Source: Allobosea sp. BK604 (lineage in GTDB: Bacteria; Pseudomonadota; Alphaproteobacteria; Rhizobiales; Beijerinckiaceae). Taken from it: a DNA stretch of 64,000 bases. The first letter of the stretch is position 1. Each line of letters opens with the position of its first letter. Below are positions 52,274 through 61,281 of this stretch, piece after piece. Under the pieces are notes generated by a model. It did not search any database. It worked only from the letters and a program-made list of their open reading frames with translations, and had not been told where the DNA came from. The DNA is taken from NCBI RefSeq assembly GCF_004341515.1, contig NZ_SLZF01000002.1, positions 682,001-746,000 on the forward strand. The letters run 5' to 3'. The translations under genes were made by a program, and so were the position numbers.

Positions 52274-52813
52274 TCAGCGGCCGACATTCCGCCGGTCGCG
52301 CCTGCGATCCGCTGCCGGCTGGTAGGCGATGCGGGCGTGGTAGCCGCAATAGGGCAGGCCGGTCGAGGAGCGGGCGCCGCAGAAGCGGAATTCCGCGGTG
52401 GTCGGGTCGCCCATGGGCCAGCGGCACATATATTCGCGCAGGTCCATGATGGTGACGCGCTCCGAGAAGGGCACGACCACGTCCTCGGAGGGCGTCGCCT
52501 CCGGCTCGGCCTCGGCTTCCGCCTCGGTCGCGAATTGCGGGGCGAGCGCGTTGGCGCCGCGGGTCAGGCCGCTATTGCCGCCCATCGGATGGCTCGGCGG
52601 GCGGGCCGGCGCCTTGCGGGCCGGGCGCGGCGTCGAGGAGGCCGAGGGGTTCTTGGCGCGACCGGAGAGGCCAAGGCGATGGACCTTGCCGATCACCGCG
52701 TTGCGGGTGACGTTGCCAAGCTCACCAGCGATCTGGCTGGCGCTCAGGCCATCATTCCAGAGCTTCTTGAGCAGCTCGACGCGTTCTTCCGTCCACGCTC
52801 CGGCGTCGTTCAT
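52274..52813 (-). CDS. gcrA: GcrA cell cycle regulator
   Basis: A 179-residue GcrA. The N-terminal DNA-binding helix region WTEERVELLKKLWNDGLSAS continues with NAVIGKVHRLGLSGR. A Pro/Ala-rich and Glu/Ala-repeat linker leads to the C-terminal sigma-70-interacting motif with CRWPMGDP, FCGARS and YCGYHA. GcrA works with sigma-70 at CcrM-methylated GANTC promoters in alphaproteobacteria. The ATG at 52813 matches the family start MNDAGAWTEERV. Clustered GANTC sites upstream suggest self-regulation. Confidence 0.95.
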   Translation of the reverse strand: MNDAGAWTEERVELLKKLWNDGLSASQIAGELGNVTRNAVIGKVHRLGLSGRAKNPSASSTPRPARKAPARPPSHPMGGNSGLTRGANALAPQFATEAEAEAEPEATPSEDVVVPFSERVTIMDLREYMCRWPMGDPTTAEFRFCGARSSTGLPYCGYHARIAYQPAADRRRDRRNVGR

Positions 52814-53344
52814 GGCTTCACCTGTCTCGTCAAGCCAGCCCATGGCGGGCGGGCTTAGGGGCCGATCGTGGCGGAATCCGAGACCGGCAGCGCCCGTCGC
52901 TAAACGAGAGCCGTTACACCCGGAACTGACGGTACAGGGGACGCCGCACGAGATGTCGTATCTGACGAAACAGACCATACAAGATGGCCGGACTCGGCGA
53001 CAAGAGTCCGCGAATCCGAAATTGAATTTTCCCCAGCCCATTCCCAAATTCGCCGTCAAGGCCGTCGTCGTAAAACTTTCATCGGCGCTGCGCGGAATTG
53101 ACAGCGAGGGACGGCTTTTGCATAGTCGCCGACATGCGGCCGCCCCCAACGGGCGGCGCTTATGTTTTTGACGGGTCGGGATCTTTCGACGATGCGGATG
53201 ACGGCACGACGAGATGTCGGGAACTGGCTGCGACGATAACGTCGCCGGCGGGTCGCATTAGGCTGTCATGCTTGAGCCACCCGTATTGCCGTTCAAAGCC
53301 AGCGCATACCCGTTCTCATTCGTTCCGTCCGAGGATCGTTTTCC
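52814..53344. other. 531-base intergenic region between gcrA and argD
   Basis: Divergent promoter region. It contains four GANTC sites (see separate entry) and an AT-rich block near 53020-53050. No protein gene, RNA gene or repeat family copy was recognised. The length exceeds most intergenic gaps in the window, which fits a heavily regulated gene such as gcrA. Confidence 0.5.
52874..53016. promoter_or_regulatory. Cluster of GANTC (CcrM) sites upstream of gcrA
   Basis: GAATC at 52874, GACTC at 52991, GAGTC at 53004 and GAATC at 53012: four CcrM methylation sites, three of them within 26 bases and 178-203 bases upstream of the gcrA start. Chance expectation is about one per 256 bases. GcrA recognises methylated GANTC in promoters, so these may mediate methylation-timed control of gcrA or argD. 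Confidence 0.55.
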
Positions 53345-54565
53345 ATGGCCCCTGTTCCTGCTTCGCCCAATACCTCGCTTCTCCTGCCGACCTATGCGCG
53401 TGCGCCGATCGCCCTCGAACGCGGCGAAGGCGCCTGGGCGATCACGTCGGACGGACAGCGCTTCCTCGATTTCGGCGCCGGCATCGCGGTCAATTCGCTC
53501 GGCCATGCCCATCCGCATCTGGTCCAGGCGCTGACCGAGCAGGCCTCGCGGATCTGGCACACCTCGAACCTCTATTCGATGCCCGACGGCGAGAAGCTGG
53601 CGCGGCGGCTCTGCGAGGCGACATTCGCCGAGCGCGTCTTCTTCACCAATTCGGGCGCCGAGGCGAATGAGTGTGCCATCAAGATGGCGCGCAAGTACCA
53701 TGCCGCGAAGGGCAATCCCGAGCGCTTCCACATCATCACCTTCGAGGGCGCCTTCCACGGCCGGACGCTGGCGACGATCGCCGCCGGCGGCCAGCAGAAG
53801 TATATTGACGGTTTCGGCCCGAAGGTCTCCGGCTTCGACCAGGTGCCCTTCGACGACGAGAAGGCGCTCAAGGCCGCGATCACCGACGAGACCGCCGCGC
53901 TGCTGATCGAGCCGATCCAGGGCGAAGGCGGGCTGCGCACGGTGCCGACCCGCTTCCTCAAGCTCCTGCGCGAGCTCTGCGACGAGCACGGCCTGCTGCT
54001 GATCTTCGACGAGATCCAGACCGGCGTCGGCCGCAGCGGCAAGTTCTTCTCCTATGAGCTCGCCGGAGTCACGCCGGACATCATGTCGGTCGCCAAGGGC
54101 ATTGGCGGCGGCTTCCCGATGGGCGCCTGCCTGGCGACCGAGGAAGCGGCCTCCGGCATGACGCTCGGCACGCATGGCACGACCTTCGGCGGCAACCCGC
54201 TCGCCATGGCGGTCGGCAACGCGGTGCTCGACGTCATCCTCGCGCCCGGCTTCCTCGAGCAGGTCCGGCAGATCTCGCTGCGGCTGCGGCAGTCGCTGGC
54301 GCAGCTCAAGGATCATCATCCCGATGTGATCGAGGAGATCCGCGGCGAGGGCCTGATGCTCGGCCTCAAGCTGAAGACTCCGAATACCGACTTCGTTGCC
54401 GAGGCGCGCAATGCCGGGCTGCTCGTCGTCGCCGCCGGCGACAATGTCGTGCGCCTGCTGCCGCCGCTGATCATCGGCGAGACCGAGGTCGCCGAGGCGG
54501 TCGCCCGTCTGGAGACGACGGCCAGCGCCGTCGAGGCCAGCCTGAAGCGGCCAGCCGCCGAATAA
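53345..54565 (+). CDS. argD: Acetylornithine aminotransferase
   Basis: A 406-residue class-III PLP transaminase: [68 protein letters not shown] and the PLP lysine in [14 protein letters not shown]. It converts N-acetylglutamate semialdehyde to N-acetylornithine. It is first in an argD-argF-hslO operon, with 38 bases to argF. The order argD-argF-hslO recurs in Rhizobiales. Confidence 0.96.
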   Translation: MAPVPASPNTSLLLPTYARAPIALERGEGAWAITSDGQRFLDFGAGIAVNSLGHAHPHLVQALTEQASRIWHTSNLYSMPDGEKLARRLCEATFAERVFFTNSGAEANECAIKMARKYHAAKGNPERFHIITFEGAFHGRTLATIAAGGQQKYIDGFGPKVSGFDQVPFDDEKALKAAITDETAALLIEPIQGEGGLRTVPTRFLKLLRELCDEHGLLLIFDEIQTGVGRSGKFFSYELAGVTPDIMSVAKGIGGGFPMGACLATEEAASGMTLGTHGTTFGGNPLAMAVGNAVLDVILAPGFLEQVRQISLRLRQSLAQLKDHHPDVIEEIRGEGLMLGLKLKTPNTDFVAEARNAGLLVVAAGDNVVRLLPPLIIGETEVAEAVARLETTASAVEASLKRPAAE

Positions 54566-54603
54566 TCCAACCCTCCCAGCATTCCTGCGAAGGAAGCGCG
54601 ACG

Positions 54604-55521
54604 ATGCGCCATTTCCTCGATCTTTCCGATTTCTCCAGCGACCAGCTCAGGGCGATCCTGCGGGCCGGCGAGGAGATCAAGGCGCGACGCCGCACGCCGG
54701 AGGCGGCCGGCGACCGCCTGCTCGAAGGCAAGGTCATCGCCATGATCTTCGAGCAGCCCTCGCTCAGGACCCGCGTCTCCTTCGATGTCGGCATCCGCGA
54801 GCTCGGCGGCTCGCCGATGATGGTGACCGGACAGGAGATCGAGCTTGGCGAGCGCGAGACCATCGCCGACACGGCGCGCGTGCTCTCGCGCTATGTCGAC
54901 GCGATCATGATCCGCATGCTCGACCACGACTCGGTGGTCGAGATGGCGAAATACGCGACCGTCCCGGTGATCAACGGCCTGACCAAGCGCCAGCATCCCT
55001 GCCAGGTCATGGCCGACGTCATGACATTCGAGGAGCGCAAGGGCCCGATCGCTGGCAAGCGCATCGCCTGGACCGGCGACACCAACAACGTGCTGACCTC
55101 CTGGGTGCATGCGGCCGGGCGGCTCGATTTCGAGCTGGCGATCGCGACCCCCGAAGAGTTGGCGCCGCCGCCGGCCCTGATCGACTGGGCCCGCAAGCAG
55201 GGCGCCAAGGTCAAGCTCACCCATCGGCCCGAGGCCGCGGTCGAAGGCGCCGATTGCGTCATTACCGATTGCTGGGTCTCGATGGGCGACGAGGAAGGCA
55301 CGCGCCACAACCTGCTGCGCCCCTATCAGGTCGACGAGCGCCTGCTTGGCCGGGCCGAGAAGGACGCGATCTTCATGCACTGCCTGCCGGCGAGCCGCGG
55401 CGAGGAAGTGACCGACGAGGTCATGGACGGGCCGCAATCTGCCGTGTTCGACGAGGCCGAGAACCGGCTGCATGCCCAGAAGGGCATCCTGGCCTGGTGC
55501 TTCGGCGGTGTCGCCGCCTGA
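54604..55521 (+). CDS. argF: Ornithine carbamoyltransferase
   Basis: A 305-residue transcarbamylase. The carbamoyl-phosphate site [14 protein letters not shown] (residues 56-69), [11 protein letters not shown] (HPCQ motif), DCWVSMGDE and [13 protein letters not shown] (HCLP) identify ArgF. It forms citrulline from ornithine and carbamoyl phosphate. The Thr of the usual STRT motif is Leu here (SLRT), which is seen in related species. Its stop shares one base with the hslO start (TGATG). Confidence 0.96.
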   Translation: MRHFLDLSDFSSDQLRAILRAGEEIKARRRTPEAAGDRLLEGKVIAMIFEQPSLRTRVSFDVGIRELGGSPMMVTGQEIELGERETIADTARVLSRYVDAIMIRMLDHDSVVEMAKYATVPVINGLTKRQHPCQVMADVMTFEERKGPIAGKRIAWTGDTNNVLTSWVHAAGRLDFELAIATPEELAPPPALIDWARKQGAKVKLTHRPEAAVEGADCVITDCWVSMGDEEGTRHNLLRPYQVDERLLGRAEKDAIFMHCLPASRGEEVTDEVMDGPQSAVFDEAENRLHAQKGILAWCFGGVAA

Positions 55522-56528
55522 TGGCCGGCTCCGACACAGACACGGGCGCTGAAGGACTCGACGACAGGGTCGTGCCCTTCACCGTGCCCGATCTCGACGT
55601 GCGCGGCCGCGTCGTCAGGCTCGGCAGCTCGATCGACACGATCCTCGAGCGCCACGGCTATCCCGAGCCTGTCTCGCGCGTGCTCGGCGAGGCGGCGGCG
55701 CTGACCGTTCTGCTCGGCACGGCGCTGAAATTCGAGGGACGCTTCCAGTTCCAGACCAAGAGCGACGGGCCGATCTCGATGCTCGTCGTCGATTTCAACG
55801 CGCCGGACAATTATCGGGCCGTCGCGCATTTCGACGAGGAGCGGCTGCAGCAGGCCATCGCCGCCGGCGCGCTCAGCACCGGCGAATTGCTCGGCGAAGG
55901 CCATCTCGGCATGACCGTCGACCAAGGCACGCAGACGACGCGCTACCAGGGCGTGGTGGCGCTGGCCAAGCAGAGCCTGGAAGAGGCGGCGCACCAGTAT
56001 TTCCGCCAGTCCGAGCAGATCCCGACCCGGATCCGCCTTGGCGTCGGCAGCGTCGTCAACGGCACGGGCCGGCACTGGCGCGCCGGTGGGCTGATCGTGC
56101 AGTTCATGCCGAACTCGCCCGATCGCCTGCGCGCCGCCGACATGCATCCGGGCGATGCGCCCGAGGGCCACGAGATCCTGGCGAGCGAGCATCCCGACGG
56201 GATCAGCGACGATGCCTGGGCCGAGGCGCGCTCGCTCGTCGAGACGATCGAGGATCACGAGCTGCTCGACCCGATGCTGGAAAGCGAGCGGCTGCTCTAC
56301 CGGCTCTTCCACGAGCGCGGTGCGCGCGTGTTCGAGCCGGTGATCGTGCATGAGGAATGTCGCTGCTCGCGCGAGCGCGTGCTCGGCATGCTCAGGGGCT
56401 TCTCGCCCGAGGACCGCCGCGCCATGATCGCCGATGACGGCACGCTCGGCGTCACCTGCGAATTCTGCTCGCGGCGCTACACGTTCCAGCCCGAAGAAGT
56501 CGAGGCAGGCCAGTCGCCCTCGCCTTGA
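55521..56528 (+). CDS. hslO: Redox-regulated chaperone Hsp33
   Basis: A 335-residue Hsp33. An N-terminal core (FTVPDLDVRGRVVRLGSSID, LLGTALKFEGRFQFQTKSDG, GHLGMTVDQG) precedes the redox zinc switch with ECRCS and CEFC, the CxC and CxxC pairs in the last 80 residues. Oxidation releases zinc and activates holdase function under peroxide and heat stress. Its start overlaps argF by one base, so it is translated with the arginine genes, a linkage that is functionally unexplained. Confidence 0.95.
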   Translation: MAGSDTDTGAEGLDDRVVPFTVPDLDVRGRVVRLGSSIDTILERHGYPEPVSRVLGEAAALTVLLGTALKFEGRFQFQTKSDGPISMLVVDFNAPDNYRAVAHFDEERLQQAIAAGALSTGELLGEGHLGMTVDQGTQTTRYQGVVALAKQSLEEAAHQYFRQSEQIPTRIRLGVGSVVNGTGRHWRAGGLIVQFMPNSPDRLRAADMHPGDAPEGHEILASEHPDGISDDAWAEARSLVETIEDHELLDPMLESERLLYRLFHERGARVFEPVIVHEECRCSRERVLGMLRGFSPEDRRAMIADDGTLGVTCEFCSRRYTFQPEEVEAGQSPSP

Positions 56529-56574
56529 GGCGCTCACTTCTCCCGCCTGCGGAAGAAGGCGCCATGGTCGCGCG

Positions 56575-56628
56575 ACCCCTCATCCGTCTCGGCTTCGCCG
56601 AGCCACCTTCTCCCGCAAGGGGAGAAGG
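56575..56628. repeat. Palindromic repeat after hslO
   Basis: CCCCTCATCCG is followed by the hairpin CTCGGC-TTC-GCCGAG (56588-56602) and by CCTTCTCCC-GGGAGAAGG arms (56606-56628). The same arrangement, CCCTCATCCG-hairpin-CCACCTTCTCCC, is found at 32271-32312. A degraded CTTCTCCC arm lies further left (56537). It separates convergent hslO and argE and may serve as terminator. Confidence 0.7.
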
Positions 56629-56643
56629 CAAACCCCGGCATCG

Positions 56644-57822
56644 TCAGGCCCTGCAGCTCTCCATCAGCCCGCGCATGAAGCGCTCGCCGGCCACGAGCTG
56701 CTCCAGCGTGATGTATTCGTCGGGCTGGTGCGCCTGGTCGATCGAGCCCGGGCCGCAGACGATGGTCGGCAGGCCGGCGCGCTGGAAATGCCCGGCCTCG
56801 GTGGCATAGGCGACCGCGATCGTGCTGTTGCGGCCGGCAAGCCGCATGGTGAGCGTCTCGGCCTCCGAACCGTGATCGGGCGCCAGGCCCGGCACGTCCG
56901 AGGTCATCTCCGTCACGATCGTCGAGGACGGCGCGGTCTTGCGCATCCGGGCCAGCACCGTCTCGGAATAGGCGGCGAAGCGCCGCGGCACGTCGTCCGG
57001 GTCCGAGCCCGGCAGGGTCCGAACTTCCCAGGCGAGCTCGCAGCGATCGGCAAGGATGTTGCGGGCGATGCCGCCATGCAGCTTGCCGACATGGATCGTG
57101 TCATAGGGCGGGTCGAAGCGGCCGCTCGGATCGAGCTTGGCCGCGGCCTCCTGCGCCATCCGGTCGAGTTCGGCGGCGAGCAGCGCGCCGGCATGGACGG
57201 CGCTGGCGCCGAGCTGCGGCTTGGAGGAATGGGCCGCGAAGCCGGTGATCACTGTGCTGAAGGTGCGGATGCCTTTATGCGCGTCGGTGATGTCGAGCGA
57301 GGTCGGCTCGCCGACGATGACGGCGCGCGGGCGCGGCAGGCTCTTGCCCATCGCGGCGATGCCGTCGACGACGCCAAGGCAGGTCAGCTCCTCGTCATAG
57401 GAGAGGAAGAGATGGATCGGCGTCTCGAGGCCGGCCGCCAGGAAATCCGGCACCAGCGCCAGCGAGAGCGCAACGAAGCCCTTCATGTCGACCGCGCCGC
57501 GGCCATAGGCCTTGCCGTCCTCGACATGCAGGGTGAACGGATCGCGCGACCAGCTCTGGCCGGCGACCGGCACGACATCGGTATGGCCGGAGAGCACGAT
57601 GCCGCCGCGATCCTGCGGCCCGATCGTGGCGAAGAGCGCCGCCTTGTCGCCATCGGCGTTCGGGAAGCGATGATAGGGCACGCCCCAGCCATCGAGATAA
57701 TCCGCGACGAAGGCGATCAGCTCGAGATTCGACTTGGTGCTGATCGTGTCGAACGCAACGAGGCGGGCGAGCATCTCGAGCGGCGTGTAACGCTGCGCGC
57801 TCGGCTTTGGCTGGGCGGTCAA
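56644..57822 (-). CDS. argE: Acetylornithine deacetylase
   Basis: A 392-residue M20 peptidase-family enzyme: SGHTDVVPVAGQSWSRDPF with the first zinc His and Asp, YGRGAVDMKGF, LFLSYDEELTCLGV with the catalytic Glu pair and VGEPTSLD. It removes acetate from N-acetylornithine. Unless an ArgJ exists elsewhere, it makes this a linear arginine pathway. It overlaps apaG by four bases (57819-57822) and follows it in one transcript. Confidence 0.93.
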   Translation of the reverse strand: MTAQPKPSAQRYTPLEMLARLVAFDTISTKSNLELIAFVADYLDGWGVPYHRFPNADGDKAALFATIGPQDRGGIVLSGHTDVVPVAGQSWSRDPFTLHVEDGKAYGRGAVDMKGFVALSLALVPDFLAAGLETPIHLFLSYDEELTCLGVVDGIAAMGKSLPRPRAVIVGEPTSLDITDAHKGIRTFSTVITGFAAHSSKPQLGASAVHAGALLAAELDRMAQEAAAKLDPSGRFDPPYDTIHVGKLHGGIARNILADRCELAWEVRTLPGSDPDDVPRRFAAYSETVLARMRKTAPSSTIVTEMTSDVPGLAPDHGSEAETLTMRLAGRNSTIAVAYATEAGHFQRAGLPTIVCGPGSIDQAHQPDEYITLEQLVAGERFMRGLMESCRA

Positions 57823-58211
57823 TGCAGAACCTTCTTCACATAGGGGGAATCGAGCGGAAACAGCGGCACTTCGACATCGAAGACCGTGCCGTCATCGCCG
57901 AGCATGGCGTAGAAACCTTGCATCGAGCCGTCCGGGGTCATCAACGGGCAGCCGGAGGTATAGCTGAAGCTCTCGCCGGGACGCAGCACCGGCTGCTGGC
58001 CGATGACGCCGTCGCCGCGGACCTCATGGACTTCGCCCTTGCCGTCGGTGATGCGCCAATAGCGCGTCATCAGCTGGATCGTCTTCTGCGAGAGGTTCAT
58101 GATCTCGATCGTATAGGCCCAAAAATAGCGGCCCTGCTCATGCGAGGATTCCTTCTCCATGAACTCGGGCATGGCGGTGACGCGCACGCCATGGGTCTGT
58201 GCCTGATACAT
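57819..58211 (-). CDS. apaG: Co2+/Mg2+ efflux protein ApaG
   Basis: A 130-residue beta-sandwich protein with the ApaG/DUF525 signature FWAYTIEIMNLSQKTIQLMTRYWRI and VRGDGVIGQQPVLRPGESFSYTSGCPL. The name reflects mutant phenotypes in other species; the molecular role is unclear. The ATG at 58211 (MYQAQTHGVRV) is the usual family start; the upstream reading enters an R1 repeat. It is first in an apaG-argE pair. Confidence 0.94.
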   Translation of the reverse strand: MYQAQTHGVRVTAMPEFMEKESSHEQGRYFWAYTIEIMNLSQKTIQLMTRYWRITDGKGEVHEVRGDGVIGQQPVLRPGESFSYTSGCPLMTPDGSMQGFYAMLGDDGTVFDVEVPLFPLDSPYVKKVLH

Positions 58212-58239
58212 CCTAGCTGCTCCATGCCTGAAGCGGGGC

Positions 58240-58401
58240 CTAGAGCATTTCCGCGCTTCTCCGAACCGCGAAAATTCCCTATCCTTTTGTCTTAACGCAT
58301 TTTCTTCACGCGAACCGGTGTCCACTTCGCTCGAAAATGCTCTCGATTCTCGCATCGGCTTTTCCGAAAACCGAAATCCACTTTTCGGGCCGATGCTCTA
58401 G
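58240..58401. repeat. Tandem R1 (copy 4) and R2 (copy 3) repeats
   Basis: An R1 copy (58240-58343, beginning CTAGAGCATTT and ending AAAATGCTCT) abuts an R2 copy (58344-58401, with CGCATCGG/CCGATGC arms and ending CTAG). Each carries the ACCGNNNTCCACTT core. The pair lies between the apaG promoter and dcd; the 190 bases that follow (58402-58591) hold no recognised feature. Confidence 0.8.
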
Positions 58402-58591
58402 CACGCCATACCGGCTGCCTGCGACGGCCTTGTTATGAGCCGGTGGCGAACAGCGTCAATCCCACAGCGGCGGGCAACAGCATCATTCTCGCGTGGACAA
58501 CCACGGCCACGCCCGCCTGCGGCAAGGGCGCGCGCTTGGCCTTTGGCTCCAGCTTCGCTAGCTGTGGTCGATCCACTGGTCCAATATCGCC

Positions 58592-59683
58592 TTGCAGCCC
58601 TTCTCACCCGGCATCCAGCCCGACAGCCGCATCCGCGCCTTCATCGACGAGGGCGCGATCAAGCTGGCGCGCCCGGCGGCCGAGGGGCAGATCCAGCCGG
58701 CGAGCCTCGATCTTCGGCTCGGCGAGAAGGCCTATCGCGTCCGCGCCAGCTTCCTGCCCGGTCCGGGCCAGACTGTGGCGCAGCGGCTCGCCAGCCTTGC
58801 CCTGCACGAGATCGACCTGACGCGCGGCGCCGTGCTCGAGACCGGCTGCGTCTATGTCGCCGAGCTGATGGAGGGCCTGGCGCTGCCGAAGGGCCTGCGC
58901 GCCGCCGCCAATCCGAAAAGCTCGACGGGGCGGCTCGATGTGTTCACCCGCGTGATCACCGACCGCGCCCGCGAGTTCGACCTGGTCGAGGAGGGCTATG
59001 AAGGCCCGCTCTTCATCGAGATCTCGCCGCGGACCTTCCCGGTGCTGGTGCGCTCGGGCTCGCGCCTGTCGCAGATCCGCTTCCGCGCCGGCGAGATCAG
59101 GCTCGACGACAGGGCGCTCGGCGAACTGCACGAGCGCGAAACCCTGGTCAGCTCCGCCACCCCCTCGTTCCAGAGCGGCGTCGCCGTCAGCGTCGATCTC
59201 GCCGGGTTCGATGGCGGCCTCGTCGGCTATCGCGGCAAGCATCATACCGACGTGATCGATGTCGACAGCCCCGGCGCCTATCGCGTCGCCGATTTCTGGG
59301 AGCCGATCGCGGCCGAGCCGTCGCGCTCGCTGATCCTCGACCCCGACCAGTTCTATATCCTCGCCTCGAAGGAGGCGGTGCACGTGCCGCCGGATTATGC
59401 GGCGGAGATGACGCCGTTCGACGCGCTCGTCGGCGAGTTCCGGGTGCATTACGCGGGGTTCTTCGACCCCGGCTTCGGCCATAGCGGCGCCGGCGGCCAG
59501 GGCGCGCGCGCCGTGCTGGAGGTGCGCTCGCGCGACGTGCCCTTCATCATCGAGGACGGCCAGATCGTCGGCCGCCTTGTCTACGAGAAGATGGCGGCAC
59601 GGCCGGAGGCGCTCTACGGCGCCGATTTGAAATCGAACTACCAGGGCCAGGCGCTCAAGCTCTCCAAGCATTTTCACGATTGA
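58592..59683 (+). CDS. dcd: dCTP deaminase, double-length alphaproteobacterial type
   Basis: A 363-residue protein with two tandem dCTP deaminase/dUTPase-like halves. The first has IQPASLDLRLGEKAYRVRA and KSSTGRLDVFTRVITD, the second VPPDYAAEMTPFDALVGEF and GQGARAVLEVRSRDVPF. This length is typical of alphaproteobacterial 2'-deoxycytidine 5'-triphosphate deaminases; usual Dcd is about 190 residues. It makes dUTP from dCTP. The start is TTG at 58592, as no ATG matches the conserved N-terminus. Confidence 0.88.
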   Translation: MQPFSPGIQPDSRIRAFIDEGAIKLARPAAEGQIQPASLDLRLGEKAYRVRASFLPGPGQTVAQRLASLALHEIDLTRGAVLETGCVYVAELMEGLALPKGLRAAANPKSSTGRLDVFTRVITDRAREFDLVEEGYEGPLFIEISPRTFPVLVRSGSRLSQIRFRAGEIRLDDRALGELHERETLVSSATPSFQSGVAVSVDLAGFDGGLVGYRGKHHTDVIDVDSPGAYRVADFWEPIAAEPSRSLILDPDQFYILASKEAVHVPPDYAAEMTPFDALVGEFRVHYAGFFDPGFGHSGAGGQGARAVLEVRSRDVPFIIEDGQIVGRLVYEKMAARPEALYGADLKSNYQGQALKLSKHFHD

Positions 59684-59785
59684 GCGGGGCACGCCCGGGT
59701 TTCCGTGTGATTGCCGGATGACACCCGCGCCGGAGTTCGCTATGAGGATTCCGTCCTCGCCGTCGACCTGCGGTCGCTGTGAGAT

Positions 59786-59860
59786 GCGGGCGTAGTTCAG
59801 TGGTAGAACGTCAGCTTCCCAAGCTGAATGTCGTCGGTTCGATCCCGATCGCCCGCTCCA
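59786..59860 (+). tRNA. tRNA-Gly (anticodon CCC)
   Basis: A complete cloverleaf. The 7-bp acceptor stem is GCGGGCG/CGCCCGC. Anticodon stem TCAGC/GCTGA holds loop TTCCCAA (anticodon CCC), the T loop is GGTTCGATCCC, and the discriminator T is followed by an encoded CCA. It reads GGG codons. Its last 14 bases plus AT recur at 62057-62072, marking a probable integration site. Confidence 0.97.
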
Positions 59861-59862
59861 AT
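59847..59862 (+). mobile_element. attL-like site at the tRNA-Gly 3' end
   Basis: GATCGCCCGCTCCAAT, the tRNA 3' end plus two bases, is repeated exactly in direct orientation at 62057-62072. Tyrosine-recombinase islands commonly use tRNA 3' ends and leave such duplications. Between the copies, DNA is visibly lower in G+C (32 of 60 bases at 60181-60240, against 42 of 60 at 59281-59340 just outside). Confidence 0.7.
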
Positions 59863-60008
59863 TTTCCCTTAGAGCGTAGCTGGTGGTTTCCTTTGAGATC
59901 ACCGCATCCTTGCCGCCTATCCTGCCTGTGTCAGGGTCGGCGCGACACCGACCATGGCGACGATACCGGGAACAACGACGAGCACGACTCGGCGCTGACC
60001 GGTATCGG

Positions 60009-61208
60009 CTACGCGACGGTGGCGGCCTGTTGATTCCCAGCCGCTTGGGCTGGTGAAGTCCGTTTGTATTCGGACTTTCTGGCCCATCTCTGGATCGGCT
60101 TTTCCATGTAACGGTAGGACACCGCCGCGGCCAGGAAGGTCAGTGCGAACACAGCCACGGGCATCCACGCCTTGTCGAGGCGGTCAAGCAACGGATTGGT
60201 GTCGTAGACCGCCCGATAAAGCGCGAAATGTATCAGTTGGTGGTACATGTACGCTGCGTAAGAGACCAACCCGACCTTTGCTAACCACGTCGTCGAGAAG
60301 CTCGACTTGAGCCGGCGCCCACCTGGAAGAGAAAGACGCAAGAGGAGCAGCCCGTAGAGCATGGCCAAGGCCGAATAGCGTAGAGTAATGGCGAACAGCC
60401 CTACCGAGCGATGCTGCCCGATTACTGATTGGCCGACCAAGGTCGTGACGTCAAAGGCGACAATCAGAATGAGGCCGATCATCATCGCGTCGATGAGCAG
60501 GGTACGATGGGAGAGCGCTGTCATTATATCTGGGCGGCGCACCACGTAAGCGATCAGCACGCCCCACATGATCGTGTCCATCCGACCCGGGGTGAGGTGA
60601 TAGCTTGCCCTCCAGTTGATCAGTTCCCAAAGCACGGTTCGAACAAACGGAGCCAAAATAATCAGGCAGATCGCCACCTGGGCGATCCGTCGCTTTGACA
60701 GGAAGTAGATGGCAAATGGGAGCAGCAAATAGAACTGCTCCTCCATGGCCAGAGACCACGTGACTCCGAGGAAATTGCCGTAGTTGCCCGTCGCGATGAA
60801 ATAGAAGTTCTGAGTGAAGGTCGCATACGTCCAGAACGGAACGGTGTCGATGAAATAGCTCGTGTATTTCGCGTTGAAGATCGCGTGGAGGCCGTAAAAT
60901 ACCGGCACCAGTCCGACCATCAGATAGTAGACCGGGAAGATCCGGCCGATGCGCCGCCTCCAGAATGTCGGGAAGAAATCGCGCGCCGGCGTACCTTTGG
61001 CGTCCATCAGGATTCCGCTGATCAGGAAACCCGAAAGCACGAAGAACAGATCGACCCCGCCGATCAGGAACGGTTGGATGACAGTTCTTGCTTGAGCAAA
61101 AAATGAGTCAGGAGCGACCCTGATCGGCCCAATGATAATATGCAGGACGAGGACTGAGAGACAGGCAAAACCACGAACACCATCGAGCTCGGCTCTGTGG
61201 TTGTCCAT
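60009..61208 (-). CDS. Acyltransferase 3 family membrane protein (OafA-like)
   Basis: A 399-residue protein with about ten helices. ELDGVRGFACLSVLVLHII carries the catalytic His region, and GGVDLFFVLSGFLISGIL, FWRRRIGRIFPVYYL and GVTWSLAMEEQFYLLLP are acyltransferase-3 signatures. It moves acetyl or other acyl groups onto surface sugars. Its lower G+C and position between the two att-like repeats mark it as island cargo. No ribosome site stands out. Confidence 0.92.
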   Translation of the reverse strand: MDNHRAELDGVRGFACLSVLVLHIIIGPIRVAPDSFFAQARTVIQPFLIGGVDLFFVLSGFLISGILMDAKGTPARDFFPTFWRRRIGRIFPVYYLMVGLVPVFYGLHAIFNAKYTSYFIDTVPFWTYATFTQNFYFIATGNYGNFLGVTWSLAMEEQFYLLLPFAIYFLSKRRIAQVAICLIILAPFVRTVLWELINWRASYHLTPGRMDTIMWGVLIAYVVRRPDIMTALSHRTLLIDAMMIGLILIVAFDVTTLVGQSVIGQHRSVGLFAITLRYSALAMLYGLLLLRLSLPGGRRLKSSFSTTWLAKVGLVSYAAYMYHQLIHFALYRAVYDTNPLLDRLDKAWMPVAVFALTFLAAAVSYRYMEKPIQRWARKSEYKRTSPAQAAGNQQAATVA

Positions 61209-61281
61209 GGTCGCCAGCCCCCCAACGTCCAGCTGAATTGGCCGAGCTTAGCGCTCCGCTCGTTTACGGTCGTCGGCATGC

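Noticed and set aside
2214..58401. CRISPR-like array from the repeated elements.
   Set aside because: Copies are kilobases apart, in both orientations, with no regular spacers and no cas genes.
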